Source: Desulfacinum sp. (lineage in GTDB: Bacteria; Desulfobacterota; Syntrophobacteria; Syntrophobacterales; DSM-9756). From it: a DNA stretch of 64,000 nucleotides. The DNA is taken from the NCBI GenBank assembly GCA_014359885.1, contig JACIYN010000018.1, positions 62,001 to 126,000 of the forward strand, given 5' to 3'. Both the position numbers and the translations under genes were made by a program. Positions 34,451 to 43,440 of this stretch are shown here, in pieces (the first letter of the stretch is position 1; each line of letters starts with the position of its first letter). The notes beneath the pieces were generated by a model that worked only from the letters and a program-made list of their open reading frames with translations, was not told where the DNA came from and ran no database searches.

Positions 34451-35212
34451 TCAGTGGGGAATCAGCGCCGCCGCGACGGTGTAGCCGACGATCTCCACCG
34501 CCTCGTTGGCGGCACCCAGCACGTCTCCCGTGATCCCCCCGAGCCACCGGCGCGAAAGGGATCGGAGTCCCAGGATCACCACCATGGCCGCAAGGAGGAT
34601 CGGGAGCCCCCGAAAGCCCGAAAGGCCCAGCGCCGCCAGGGCGGCCGTGGCCGTGCTCCATGCCAGCTCCTTTCGGCCCACATGGTCCACGAAGGGCTTT
34701 CCCAGGCCCCCTTCCGAACGGGCATAGGGGCTCGCGAAGGCGCACCAGACCATGGCGCACCGGCTGACGCTGGGAACGATCAGCAGGGGGGCCAGCCGGC
34801 CGGCTTCCAGAAGGTGCGCCAGGGCCGCCGCCTTGAGGAGCAGGGCCAGCCCCACGGCCAGGACCCCGAAGGCCCCCACCCGGCTGTCCTTCATGATGGC
34901 CAGCCGTTTTTGCCGATCGAAGCCGCCTCCCACGCCGTCGGCCACGTCGGCTAGCCCGTCCAGGTGCAATCCCCGGGTAAGCCAGGTGCCCAGCACCAGG
35001 ACCCACACGGCGGCAAGGGATGCAGGAAGAAAGGGGGTCATGGCTGCGGCCGCCGCCCCTTGGAGGCATCCCAGAACCAGGCCTATTGCCGCGAAGTGGG
35101 CGAAGGAACGCGCCAGGTCTTCGGGCCGAAGGGGGGTGCTCTTGCCTCCCGGAAGACTCAGCCGGCTAAGAAAGGCCAGGGCCGTGCGGAATCCTTGGAG
35201 CATGAACATCAC
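34451..35212 (-). CDS. cobS: CobS, adenosylcobinamide-GDP ribazoletransferase
   Basis: The 253-residue multi-pass membrane enzyme joins adenosylcobinamide-GDP with alpha-ribazole in the last step of cobalamin nucleotide loop assembly. The family motif GLHLDGLADVADGVGGG is present, with IMKDSRVGAFGVLA and SRRWLGGITGDVLGA. Several hydrophobic segments follow. Cobalamin genes cobS and cobU are separated by a repeat-rich 640-bp spacer here. No cobalamin riboswitch was recognised. Confidence 0.95.
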   Translation of the reverse strand: MMFMLQGFRTALAFLSRLSLPGGKSTPLRPEDLARSFAHFAAIGLVLGCLQGAAAAAMTPFLPASLAAVWVLVLGTWLTRGLHLDGLADVADGVGGGFDRQKRLAIMKDSRVGAFGVLAVGLALLLKAAALAHLLEAGRLAPLLIVPSVSRCAMVWCAFASPYARSEGGLGKPFVDHVGRKELAWSTATAALAALGLSGFRGLPILLAAMVVILGLRSLSRRWLGGITGDVLGAANEAVEIVGYTVAAALIPH

Positions 35213-35856
35213 CTGTCCGGCTTGAGTGGAAAACGCCCTGGAAGGCGGATCAACGCCAACGGATTTTCGGCTGCCGCCGGAGCAATTTGCAAACGGTTCC
35301 TCCTGGCATCACGGATGCGCCACCAACCGAAGGGTCCTGGGTGCCCTTGCGCCGCCACCCTTGGATAAAGGAGCTTCCGCCGGGGGTTGTTTTCGTGTCC
35401 ATTGGCGCGTATTCCCCCGGAGCTTGTCTGACAATGGCTCTCCGAGACAAGAACCCGGGCTATGGCCCCTCTTTTCGTAGCCGCGGGGCTTCAGCCCCGC
35501 GGAAAGGGCCATCGCAACTTCATGAAGCGACAGGAAATACGCGATGGCCCATCCAACGTTCGGGGGGTTCTTCCGCAGCCCTAAAGGGCTGCGCCACGAG
35601 AAAAGAGATCATCCGCGGCGTTTTCGGACAGCCTCCTGGGCTAACGATGCTTTCTTCGGGTCTCCCGATCCCGGGGCGATGAGCGGGCTGGATCAAGCCC
35701 GCCCGGACACAGGGGATCGAGGCGGCCTTGACAGGAGCGGGGTCTCCCTCCGCCCCCCTGGACGGCACCAGGAGAACGGGTCGCCCGGATCTGGTGAGCG
35801 CGTTCATGCATGGTGCCCCTGGACGTACCATCTGCAGGGCCTCCCGCCTGCGGGCC
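35213..35856. other. Non-coding spacer between cobS and cobU
   Basis: 644 bp without a convincing gene. The central part (35463-35600) is a cluster of perfect palindromes (see the repeat entry). The flanking parts show nothing. The open frames on both strands through the repeats have poor codon use. The minus-strand translation LVAQPFRAAEEPP is a typical spurious reading of this type of repeat. Confidence 0.6.
35481..35592. repeat. Nested REP-like palindrome cluster
   Basis: Three perfect inverted repeats are stacked: CCGCGGGGCT / AGCCCCGCGG (35481-35502), GGGCCATCGC (35506-35515) / GCGATGGCCC (35541-35550), and GCAGCCCT / AGGGCTGC (35575-35592). Together they form a long foldable unit. The GCGGGGCTTCAGCCCCGC core is a widely seen interspersed palindrome in deltaproteobacteria and other phyla (established pattern). 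No transposase is near. Confidence 0.8.
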
Positions 35857-36393
35857 CTAGGCCTTCCCGGGCTTGAGCGGGAGCGGCAACCCCGCCGCCA
35901 CCAGGGTGACGGCCCGGCATGCGGCGGCCAGTCTCTGGTTGGCCCAGCCGGCCAAGTCCCGGTAGGTGCGGGCCAGGGCGTTGGCGGGAACGATGCCGCA
36001 GCCCACCTCGTTGGAAACGAGCACCAGGGGGGAGACGGCGGATTCCAGGACCCGGCAGAGATCCAACACGGCTTCCTTGGCGCCCGGATCCCCCCGATCG
36101 GCCAGCAGGTTGGACAGCCACAGGGTGATGCAGTCCACCAGAATGGGGTGCCCCCGGCGGTCCAGCTCCCGGAGGGTCGCGGGAAGTTCCAGGAAGGATT
36201 CCACCGTCCGCCACTGGGATCCGCGCCGGGCCCGATGGGCGGCCACCCGCGCCTCCATCTCCGCATCCCGCACCTGGGCCGTGGCCACATAGACGTAGGG
36301 CGGCGGGAAGGCGGTCACCAGGGATTCGGCGTAGGTGCTCTTGCCGCTGCGGGCGCCTCCCAGCACCAGGTGAGGCGTGAGGGGTGGCGTCAC
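35857..36393 (-). CDS. cobU: CobU, adenosylcobinamide kinase/guanylyltransferase
   Basis: The 178-residue enzyme phosphorylates and then guanylylates adenosylcobinamide. Motifs are LVLGGARSGKSTYAE (P-loop), YVATAQVRDAEMEARVAAHRARR (with the His that becomes guanylylated) and LVSNEVGCGIVP. It starts at GTG 36393, overlapping the stop of parB by 3 bp in GTGA, with GGGAGG upstream. So it is translationally coupled to parB rather than to a cob gene. cobS follows after the repeat spacer. Confidence 0.94.
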   Translation of the reverse strand: MTPPLTPHLVLGGARSGKSTYAESLVTAFPPPYVYVATAQVRDAEMEARVAAHRARRGSQWRTVESFLELPATLRELDRRGHPILVDCITLWLSNLLADRGDPGAKEAVLDLCRVLESAVSPLVLVSNEVGCGIVPANALARTYRDLAGWANQRLAAACRAVTLVAAGLPLPLKPGKA

Positions 36394-37272
36394 GGTCCGG
36401 CCTCCCCGGCCGACTCCACGGGGATCTCCAGGCCCAGAAGGGCCAGAAGGCGCTGGAGATGGTCGTCGTCCGTAAAGGTGATGGCGATGGTCCCCTTGTC
36501 CCCCTTGCGCTTGACGGACACCTTGGTTTGGAGGTGGCGGCTGAGCTCCCCTTCGAGGGATCGGTAGGGGCGGGGGGCGCGCGGTGTCTTGGGGGTGCCG
36601 GCCAGGGCGCGCTGCACCAGGGCTTCCGTCTGCCGCACGGAAAGGTTCCTTCGCAGGACCTGGTCGCGCAGGCGCAACTGGTCCTCTTCCGTGGGCAGGG
36701 CCAGGAGAGCGCGGGCGTGGCCCATGGTGAGGCGTTCGTTCAGGACGTCTTCCTGGATGGCGGGGGGCAGGTGGACAAGCCGCAGGAGGTTGGCCACCGT
36801 GGCCCGCTTCTTCCCCACCCGCTGGGCGATCTCTTCCTGGGTGAGACCGAACTCGGTTTTCAACCGGTGGTAGGCCTGGGCCTCCTCGATGCAATTGAGG
36901 TCCCGGCGCTGGATGTTTTCCACGAGGGCCAGTTCCAGGGCGTCCCGGGGCGAGGCTTCCCGGACGATCACGGGAACTTCGGAAAGTCCGGCGGCCTTGG
37001 CGGCCTGCCAGCGCCGCTCGCCGGCCACGATCTGGTAGGGCCCTCCGTCGGGGGGGCGGGTGACCAGGATGGGCTGGAGCACGCCGCTGGTGCGAATGGA
37101 TTCCACCAGTTCCTGGAAATGGTCGTCGTGCGGGAGGCTCTGGCGCGGCTGGTAGGGGTTGGGCGTGAGGCGGTCCACGGCGCAGTAGAAGACTTCGATG
37201 GCTTCGCTCTTGAGCCAGTCGGTGGACGGGAGAAGATCGTCCAGGCCGCGGCCCAGCCCCTTTTTCTTGTCA

Positions 37273-37280
<8 letters not shown>
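36390..37280 (-). CDS. parB: ParB, chromosome partitioning protein
   Basis: The 296-residue CTP-dependent clamp loads at parS. Motifs are RGLDDLL at the N-terminus, YQPRQSL, GERRWQAAKAAGL (box II CTP site), an HTH-type KRATVANLLRLVHLP and a C-terminal dimerisation domain. It starts at GTG 37280, overlapping parA by 8 bp. cobU follows with overlap. Confidence 0.95.
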
Positions 37281-38046
<766 letters not shown>

Positions 38047-38084
38047 GGCGGCTGCGTCCCTTCTCCTTTGGAATGGGGGGGCGT

Positions 38085-38098
38085 GTTCCACGTGGAAC
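38085..38098. promoter_or_regulatory. parS site upstream of parA
   Basis: GTTCCACGTGGAAC, a perfect palindrome matching the parS core, lies between parA and the 87-residue protein gene. It is the standard centromere-like site bound by ParB and can also autoregulate parAB. Confidence 0.88.
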
Positions 38099-38113
38099 GC
38101 CCGCCCTGTAGGC

Positions 38114-38377
38114 TCACCCCTCGGAAGGCTCTTGCGGCGGCACCAGGACGCTCCAGGCGTCGAAAAGTTCGTGGTAGCGCACGATGAACCGGCGCCCCGC
38201 CACCGTCCGCACCCGGAAGTAGCGCAGGGGCACCCGGCGGGCATTGAGGGATCCCTCGTACCAGCGGTCCTCCACCCGGTCCACAGCGTGGGTTTCGCCC
38301 CGCCAGACAAAGGCCACCGGTTCCTGGGCCCCCCGGTAGTCGTCCCGGGTCCGCACCTGGATCCGCTCGAAGCGCAT
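38114..38377 (-). CDS. Conserved hypothetical 87-aa protein upstream of parA
   Basis: The small acidic-basic protein has no membrane segment. Aromatic residues are frequent (VWRGETHAVDRV, RYFRVRTV, VRYHELFDAWSVL), giving a probable small beta fold. It resembles short DUF6504-like deltaproteobacterial proteins, but I cannot name it with confidence. A good sigma-70 promoter lies upstream (38419-38447), and parA follows after 67 bp, so it may be the first gene of the parA-parB-cobU transcript. Confidence 0.65.
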   Translation of the reverse strand: MRFERIQVRTRDDYRGAQEPVAFVWRGETHAVDRVEDRWYEGSLNARRVPLRYFRVRTVAGRRFIVRYHELFDAWSVLVPPQEPSEG

Positions 38378-38418
38378 GGGCCCTTCCCTCCGCCCCCCCT
38401 TGAAAGCAAACCGGGGAG

Positions 38419-38447
38419 ATTATACTTTTCACACCCCTTGCGGACAA
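38419..38447 (-). promoter_or_regulatory. Sigma-70 promoter for the 87-aa gene and parAB
   Basis: On the minus strand TTGTCC (38447-38442) and TATAAT (38424-38419) are separated by exactly 17 bp. Transcription would start near 38412 and enter the 87-aa gene, whose ATG is at 38377. Confidence 0.7.
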
Positions 38448-38485
38448 TTATTTTTATGGCACGCCACAGCGCTCAGGAGGAAGCC

Positions 38486-39013
38486 ATGGAACGCCAAGCC
38501 CTGCTCGTCATCGACATGCTCAACGACTTCGTCCATCCCGACGGGGTCTTGTTCTGCGGGCCGCCGGCCCGGCGCATCATCCAACCCATCCGGGACCTGG
38601 TGGACCGGTTCCTTGAAAGTGACCGGGTGGTCCTTTTTGTGAAAGACGCCCACCGCCCCGACGACCCCGAATTCCAGATGTTTCCCCCCCATGCGGTGCG
38701 CGGCACCTGGGGCGCCGAGATCATCGCCGAACTGGGACCGCCCCCCCAGGCCCTGGTGGTGGAAAAGACCCGCTACAGCGCCTTCTTCAACACCAACCTG
38801 GACGAGCTCCTCCGGAAAGCCGCCCCCCAGGAAGTCTGGGTCACCGGGGTCTGCACCTCCATCTGCGTCATGGACACGGTGGGAGATCTCAGAAACCGCG
38901 ATTACCCCGTGGTCGTCCCCGCCCAGGCCGTGGCGGACTTCGACCCCCAGTTCCACCAGTTCGCCCTGCAGCGCATGGAGCGCGTCTACGGCGCCCGGAT
39001 CCTCCAGCCCTGA
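38486..39013 (+). CDS. pncA: Isochorismatase-family hydrolase, probable nicotinamidase
   Basis: The 175-residue protein has the cysteine hydrolase fold with catalytic triad candidates Asp (LLVIDMLNDF), Lys (VEKTRYSAF) and Cys (TGVCTSICV). A cis-peptide bond type GVCT is normal. The next gene encodes nicotinate phosphoribosyltransferase, which supports deamidation of nicotinamide to nicotinate for NAD salvage. Start at 38486 has AGGAGG 5 bp upstream. An isochorismatase role is possible on sequence but less fitting. Confidence 0.85.
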   Translation: MERQALLVIDMLNDFVHPDGVLFCGPPARRIIQPIRDLVDRFLESDRVVLFVKDAHRPDDPEFQMFPPHAVRGTWGAEIIAELGPPPQALVVEKTRYSAFFNTNLDELLRKAAPQEVWVTGVCTSICVMDTVGDLRNRDYPVVVPAQAVADFDPQFHQFALQRMERVYGARILQP

Positions 39014-39051
39014 CCGGCGCGCCCTTCACCCCTTCCAAGGAGACAACGCCC

Positions 39052-40443
39052 ATGCACCTTTGGAACGGCTACCACCCCGAAATGGTCACCGACTACTACC
39101 AGTTCACCATGGCCGCCAGCTACTGGAAGGAGGGAATGGAAGGGACGGCCACCTTCAGCCTTTTCGTGCGCGACTACCCGCCCCATCGCGCCTATTTCGT
39201 GGCGGCGGGACTGGAAAGCCTGGCCGCGGCCATCCAGGAATACCGCTTCCATCCCGATTCCTTGGACTACCTGCGGTCTCTCGGAAAATTCCCCGAGGGC
39301 TTCCTGGACTACCTGGCCCGCTTTCGGTTCACCGGATCCGTCCGCGCCCTCCCCGAAGGACGGATCTTCTTTTCCCAGGAACCGCTTCTGGAGGTCACCG
39401 CACCCATCCTCCAGGGCCAGCTCCTGGAAACCCTGGCCCTCAACACCCTGCACCTGGAAACCCTCATCGCCAGCAAGGCGGCCCGATGCGTGGCCGCCGC
39501 CCGCGGCCGACCGCTGGTGGACTTTTCCCTTCGCCGCACCCAGGGCGTGGACGCCGGACTCAAGACGGCCCGTTCCAGCTACATCGCCGGGTTCCAAGGA
39601 ACGAGCAACGTGCTGGCGGGCCGGCTCTACGGCATCCCCGTCTACGGCACCATGGCCCATTCCTACATCACCAGCTTCCCGCACGAAATGGACGCCTTCC
39701 GCGCCTACGCCCGGGTCTTTCCCGACAACACCGTGCTCCTTCTGGACACCTACGACACCCTGAGCGCCGCCGAGAAGGCCGTGGTCCTGGCCAAGGAACT
39801 GCAAAAGCAGGGAAAGGCCCTCCGGGGGGTGCGCCTGGACAGCGGCGATCTCCTGCACCTCAGCCGGAAGGTGAAGGACCTCTTTCGCCGGGAAGGCCTG
39901 GGCCACGTGGCCGTCATGGCCAGCGGCAACCTGGACGAGTACCGGCTGGAGGAGCTTCTGTCCCAGGGCGCCTGCATCGACGCCGCCGGCATCGGCACCC
40001 GCCTGGGCGTTTCCGCCGACGCCCCCTACCTGGACATGGCCTACAAGCTGGTGGAATACGACGGCCGGCCCATCCTGAAGCTCAGCCCCGGAAAGACCAC
40101 CTGGGTGGGCCGAAAGCAGGTCTTCCGATCCATGGGCCCCGGCGGCGCCATGGAAGAAGACGTGCTGGGCCTGGCCGAAGAAGAGATCCCGGGAACCCGG
40201 CCCCTTCTCGTGGACATCTTTCGAAACGGCCAGCGCGTGCGACCCGAGGAATCCCTCCAGGACATCCGCCGCCGCTTCCAGGAAGACTGGGCCCGCCTCC
40301 CGGAAACCTACAAGAGCCTCCGGCCGGTGGACCGCTATCCGGTGCGCATCAGCGACGCCCTCCGAACCCTCCAGGACCGCGTCACCCGCGCCCGAAAGCG
40401 CGAAGAGGTCGGTGATCCCGTCGGAGTGACGAGTGATGGGTGA
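39052..40443 (+). CDS. pncB: Nicotinate phosphoribosyltransferase
   Basis: The 463-residue enzyme converts nicotinate and PRPP to nicotinate mononucleotide. It has YQFTMAASYWKEGM at the N-terminus, FSLRRTQGVDAGLK, FQGTSNVLAG, GTMAHSYI, VRLDSGDLLHLSR and the ASGNLDEYR substrate loop. It lies 38 bp after pncA. Its last codons (GVTSDG and stop at 40441-40443) are made by the heptamer array, so the natural C-terminus may have been eroded by the repeat. Confidence 0.95.
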   Translation: MHLWNGYHPEMVTDYYQFTMAASYWKEGMEGTATFSLFVRDYPPHRAYFVAAGLESLAAAIQEYRFHPDSLDYLRSLGKFPEGFLDYLARFRFTGSVRALPEGRIFFSQEPLLEVTAPILQGQLLETLALNTLHLETLIASKAARCVAAARGRPLVDFSLRRTQGVDAGLKTARSSYIAGFQGTSNVLAGRLYGIPVYGTMAHSYITSFPHEMDAFRAYARVFPDNTVLLLDTYDTLSAAEKAVVLAKELQKQGKALRGVRLDSGDLLHLSRKVKDLFRREGLGHVAVMASGNLDEYRLEELLSQGACIDAAGIGTRLGVSADAPYLDMAYKLVEYDGRPILKLSPGKTTWVGRKQVFRSMGPGGAMEEDVLGLAEEEIPGTRPLLVDIFRNGQRVRPEESLQDIRRRFQEDWARLPETYKSLRPVDRYPVRISDALRTLQDRVTRARKREEVGDPVGVTSDG

Positions 40444-40549
40444 TGGGTGACGGGTGGCGGGTGGCGGGTGAGGGATGAGGAGTGAGGGGTAAGGAGTGAG
40501 GAGTGAGGAGTGAGGGGGGGGTGACGAGTTACGGGTTACGGGTCACGGG
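40424..40549. repeat. Degenerate heptanucleotide tandem array, 18 units
   Basis: The 126 bp divide into 7-bp units of the forms GAGTGAT, GGGTGAC, GGGTGGC, GAGTGAG, TTACGGG and TCACGGG, with one G-rich unit in the middle. The array contains the pncB stop codon. It is the reverse-complement family of the array at 5061 (GAGTGAC/CGTCACC, TTACGGG/GATTACG-like). Both are 18 units long. Confidence 0.85.
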
Positions 40550-40565
40550 TGGGGCGATGGCCAGG

Positions 40566-41252
40566 CTACTTCCTGCGCCAGCGGATGAGGGTCCGGCGTC
40601 CCAGGTCAGCCGGAAGATCGTAGTGAAAGTCTTCCAGGCGCTCCAGCCCCAGCGCCTCCCACCGGGCCGCTTCCTCGGCGTCCCGTGCGCCCGAACGGGC
40701 TCCGGCCCAATAGGCGATGCAACCGCTCCCGGCCGTCGCCAGCCGGGCCAGGAGCCCCATCAGGTCCGGATCCGGGTTCACCGCCCGGAAGGTGATCAGC
40801 TGGAAGCCCTCAAAGGAGCTTTCCTCCAGGACACCGGCTGCAAAATCCTCCAGGCGCCCGTGAACCACCTTCACCTGGGAAAGCCCCAGCTCGGCCGCCG
40901 CCACCTTGAGAAAACTCGTCTTTTTCCGGGACGCATCCAGCAAGGTCACGCCGCATCGGGGCCGGCACACGGCCAGAGGGACCCCCGGAAACCCCGCCCC
41001 GCTTCCCACGTCCAGGACCCGGCCTTCGGGGGGCAGCACGGGAAGGGGGATCAGGCTGTCCAGAAGGTGCTTGGCCACGGCCTCTTCTTCGCGAACCCGT
41101 GTGAGGTTCATCCGCCGGTTCCACTGGAAGACCAGCGCCAGGTGCCGGCAGCACAGCGCCACCTCGCGGTCCCCCAGGGAAAGCCCCGCGGCCTCACAGA
41201 TCTCCCGCAGCTCCTTCTCACAGCCCCTCACCCTTCCCTCATCACTCGTCAC
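40566..41252 (-). CDS. rsmG: RsmG, 16S rRNA m7G527 methyltransferase
   Basis: The 228-residue SAM-dependent enzyme (GidB) has motif I VLDVGSGAGFPGVPLAV, NLTRVREEEAVAKHLLDSL and RKKTSFLKVAAAELGL. The start is GTG 41252, which has GGAG 5 bp upstream. This start and about eight following residues (TSDEGRVRG) are encoded by heptamer repeat units, so the N-terminus is repeat-derived. mnmE lies immediately upstream (8 bp), as in most origin regions. Confidence 0.94.
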   Translation of the reverse strand: MTSDEGRVRGCEKELREICEAAGLSLGDREVALCCRHLALVFQWNRRMNLTRVREEEAVAKHLLDSLIPLPVLPPEGRVLDVGSGAGFPGVPLAVCRPRCGVTLLDASRKKTSFLKVAAAELGLSQVKVVHGRLEDFAAGVLEESSFEGFQLITFRAVNPDPDLMGLLARLATAGSGCIAYWAGARSGARDAEEAARWEALGLERLEDFHYDLPADLGRRTLIRWRRK

Positions 41253-41254
41253 TC
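41227..41254. repeat. Short heptamer repeat at the rsmG start
   Basis: Four 7-bp units (CTCACCC, TTCCCTC, ATCACTC, GTCACTC) overlap the start of rsmG. The unit family matches the array at 5061 and the reverse complement of that at 40424. Confidence 0.65.
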
Positions 41255-41260
41255 ACGCTC

Positions 41261-42667
41261 CTACTTTCCGATGCAAAACCGAGAAAAGATGCGATCCAGC
41301 AGGGCCTCATCGGCTTCCAGGCCCAAGAGGGCATCCAGCTCCCTGCGCGCGGCCCGCAGCTCCTCGCTCACCAGTTCCGGAGCGGACTCCGGATGGGGCA
41401 GGGCGCAGGCCCGCTCCAGGGCCTCCAGGGCCCGAGCCAGACAGTCCCGCTGCCGGCGGTTCACGGCGAAGGTGGATTCCGCCGAAAGGAGAATTTCCTT
41501 GAGAACCCGCCTTTCCAGGATCTCTTTCAACCGCTCGGCATCCTCGGCCTTGAGGGCGCACATTTCCAGGATGTCGCCCTGCAGCCCGTAGCGGCTCCGG
41601 GCCGTCTCCACGCCGGTGGGGCCCGGGCGGTCCGTTTTGTTGAGAATCACCAGCATTCGTTTTCCCGCAATCCTCCGGTGGATCCGGTCATCGTCCTCGG
41701 TCAGCGGCCGGCTGTGATCCAGGATCCACAGGACCAGGTCCGCTTCGTCCACGCTGCGAAGCGTCCGCTCGATCCCCATGGATTCGATGGCGTCGGGCTT
41801 TTCCCGGATGCCCGCCGTATCCAGCACCCGCACCTGGATTCCGGCCACCCAGAAGCTGTCTTCCACCACGTCCCGCGTGGTCCCTTCCACGGGGGTCACG
41901 ATGGCCCGGTCGCGGCCCACCAGGGCGTTCAAAAGGGAAGACTTGCCCACGTTGGGTTTTCCCACCAGCACCACCGACAGCCCTTCCCGGAGCACCCGGC
42001 CTTCTTCGTAGCGGGAAACGATCCGCTCCAGCGCCGGGATCACCCGGGCGCGCACCCGGTCCAGGAGCGCCTCCAATTCCGGCTCGCCCTCGTCGGAAAG
42101 ATCGTCGGCAAAGTCGAGATGCGCCTCCACCTGAGCCTCCAGATCCATGAGGAGCTCCCGCCAGCGGTTCACCTCCCGGCCGAAATCCCCCCGAAGGTGA
42201 CGGGTGGCCTGACTCAGGGCCTTTTCGGATCTGGAATGGATGAGGTCCGCCACCGCCTCGGCTTGGGAAAGATCCATCCTCCCCGACAGGAAGGCCCTCT
42301 GGGTGAACTCCCCCGGTTCGGCCAGCCGCGCCCCTTGGCGCAAGACCATCTCCAGCATCCGGTTCAGAACGGCATAGCCGCTGTGGCAGTTGATTTCCAC
42401 CACGTCTTCCCCCGTGTAGCTGTGCGGGCCGGCCATGTAGCTCACCAGCACCTCGTCCACGGGATCAGCCGTTTCCGGATCCCGGATCCAACCGTAGACG
42501 AGCCGGTGGGACTCAAAGGCTGCGGGGCGTTCTCCGTTGGGTTTTACAAAAAGGGAGCGCAAAATGCGGAGGGCATCGGCCCCCGAAATCTTCAGGATCC
42601 CGATGCCCCCGATGCCGATGGGTGTGGCGATGGCACAGATTGTGTCCCGGCGGCAGGCAATGTCCAT
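41261..42667 (-). CDS. mnmE: MnmE, tRNA uridine-5-carboxymethylaminomethyl modification GTPase
   Basis: The 468-residue protein modifies U34 of tRNAs together with MnmG. The N-terminal folate domain begins CAIATPIGIGGIGILKISG. The G domain has GKPNVGKSSLLNAL, TPVEGTTRD, DTAGIRE and LNKTD. The C-terminal catalytic FCIGK is present. It lies between jag and rsmG on the minus strand. mnmG itself is not in the window. Confidence 0.96.
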   Translation of the reverse strand: MDIACRRDTICAIATPIGIGGIGILKISGADALRILRSLFVKPNGERPAAFESHRLVYGWIRDPETADPVDEVLVSYMAGPHSYTGEDVVEINCHSGYAVLNRMLEMVLRQGARLAEPGEFTQRAFLSGRMDLSQAEAVADLIHSRSEKALSQATRHLRGDFGREVNRWRELLMDLEAQVEAHLDFADDLSDEGEPELEALLDRVRARVIPALERIVSRYEEGRVLREGLSVVLVGKPNVGKSSLLNALVGRDRAIVTPVEGTTRDVVEDSFWVAGIQVRVLDTAGIREKPDAIESMGIERTLRSVDEADLVLWILDHSRPLTEDDDRIHRRIAGKRMLVILNKTDRPGPTGVETARSRYGLQGDILEMCALKAEDAERLKEILERRVLKEILLSAESTFAVNRRQRDCLARALEALERACALPHPESAPELVSEELRAARRELDALLGLEADEALLDRIFSRFCIGK

Positions 42668-42692
42668 CGTGCCTCGATGCAGCCTCCTTGGG

Positions 42693-43373
42693 TCAGGCGC
42701 TGGTCTTGGCTTCGGCCACGGAGTTGGAATGGCCCTTGCTCTTCTTGACGGGGTAGATGACCACCCGACGCATGGTGCCTTCGCCCTTGCTCTTGGTGCG
42801 AACGCCCTGGTCTTCCTTGAGGGCCAGGTGGATGATACGTCGATCCTGGGCGTTCATGGGGCCCGTGGTGAGCGGGCGCCTGGATTTCTTGACCTTTTCG
42901 CTCAATTGGAGGGCCAGCTCGGTCAGGCTTCCTTCGCGCTTGGAGCGGTAGTTTTCCGTGTCCACCACAATGGGCACGTTCTTGCCCATCTCGCGGCTTA
43001 CGATCTTGTTGACCAGGTACTGCAGCGCGTTGAGGGTCTTTCCCCGCTTGCCGATGAGGAGCCCGGAGCCGTTGCTGACGATGTTCAGGTACACGCATTC
43101 TTCGCGGACTTCCGCTTCCACGACGGTGGGCACATCCACGTACTTGAGGATCTCCGCCAAAACCTCCTTGGCCCGTTGGGAGGCCGCATCCAGCGGGGTT
43201 TCCTTGGGCGTTGCGCGGATCCGGGCCTTCCGCGCCCCCACGATGCCGAAGATGCCCGAGGAGCCCTTGGAAAGGATCTCGATGTCCAGTTGTTCCTGAG
43301 GCAGATGGAAGGCGTCGCAGGCGTTCTGAATCGCCTCTTCCAATGATTTACCTTCGAATTCCTGCGTTGGCAT
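42693..43373 (-). CDS. jag: Jag/KhpB-type RNA-binding protein
   Basis: The 226-residue protein has the N-terminal Jag domain (EFEGKSLEEAIQNACDAF), a KH domain (LIGKRGKTLNALQYLVNKIV) and a C-terminal R3H domain (MNAQDRRIIHLALKEDQGV). KhpB proteins bind RNA and affect cell division and envelope assembly. It sits between mnmE and yidC, its standard neighbourhood. Start taken at 43373 because the Jag domain begins there. The open frame extends ten codons further. Confidence 0.92.
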   Translation of the reverse strand: MPTQEFEGKSLEEAIQNACDAFHLPQEQLDIEILSKGSSGIFGIVGARKARIRATPKETPLDAASQRAKEVLAEILKYVDVPTVVEAEVREECVYLNIVSNGSGLLIGKRGKTLNALQYLVNKIVSREMGKNVPIVVDTENYRSKREGSLTELALQLSEKVKKSRRPLTTGPMNAQDRRIIHLALKEDQGVRTKSKGEGTMRRVVIYPVKKSKGHSNSVAEAKTSA

Positions 43374-43440
43374 ACTCTCCTCCGTTTGTCTTGCGCAGCG
43401 CATGCGTCGTATTCGCCAGCCGAGAGCGGAGGGCGCCTGG

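Noticed and set aside
35213-35856. Cobalamin riboswitch between cobS and cobU
   Set aside because: No B12-box-like sequence was found on either strand; the spacer holds palindromic repeats instead.
35520-36290. 256-residue minus-strand open frame
   Set aside because: It overlaps cobU in another frame and reads through the palindromes, giving low-complexity repeat-type peptide.
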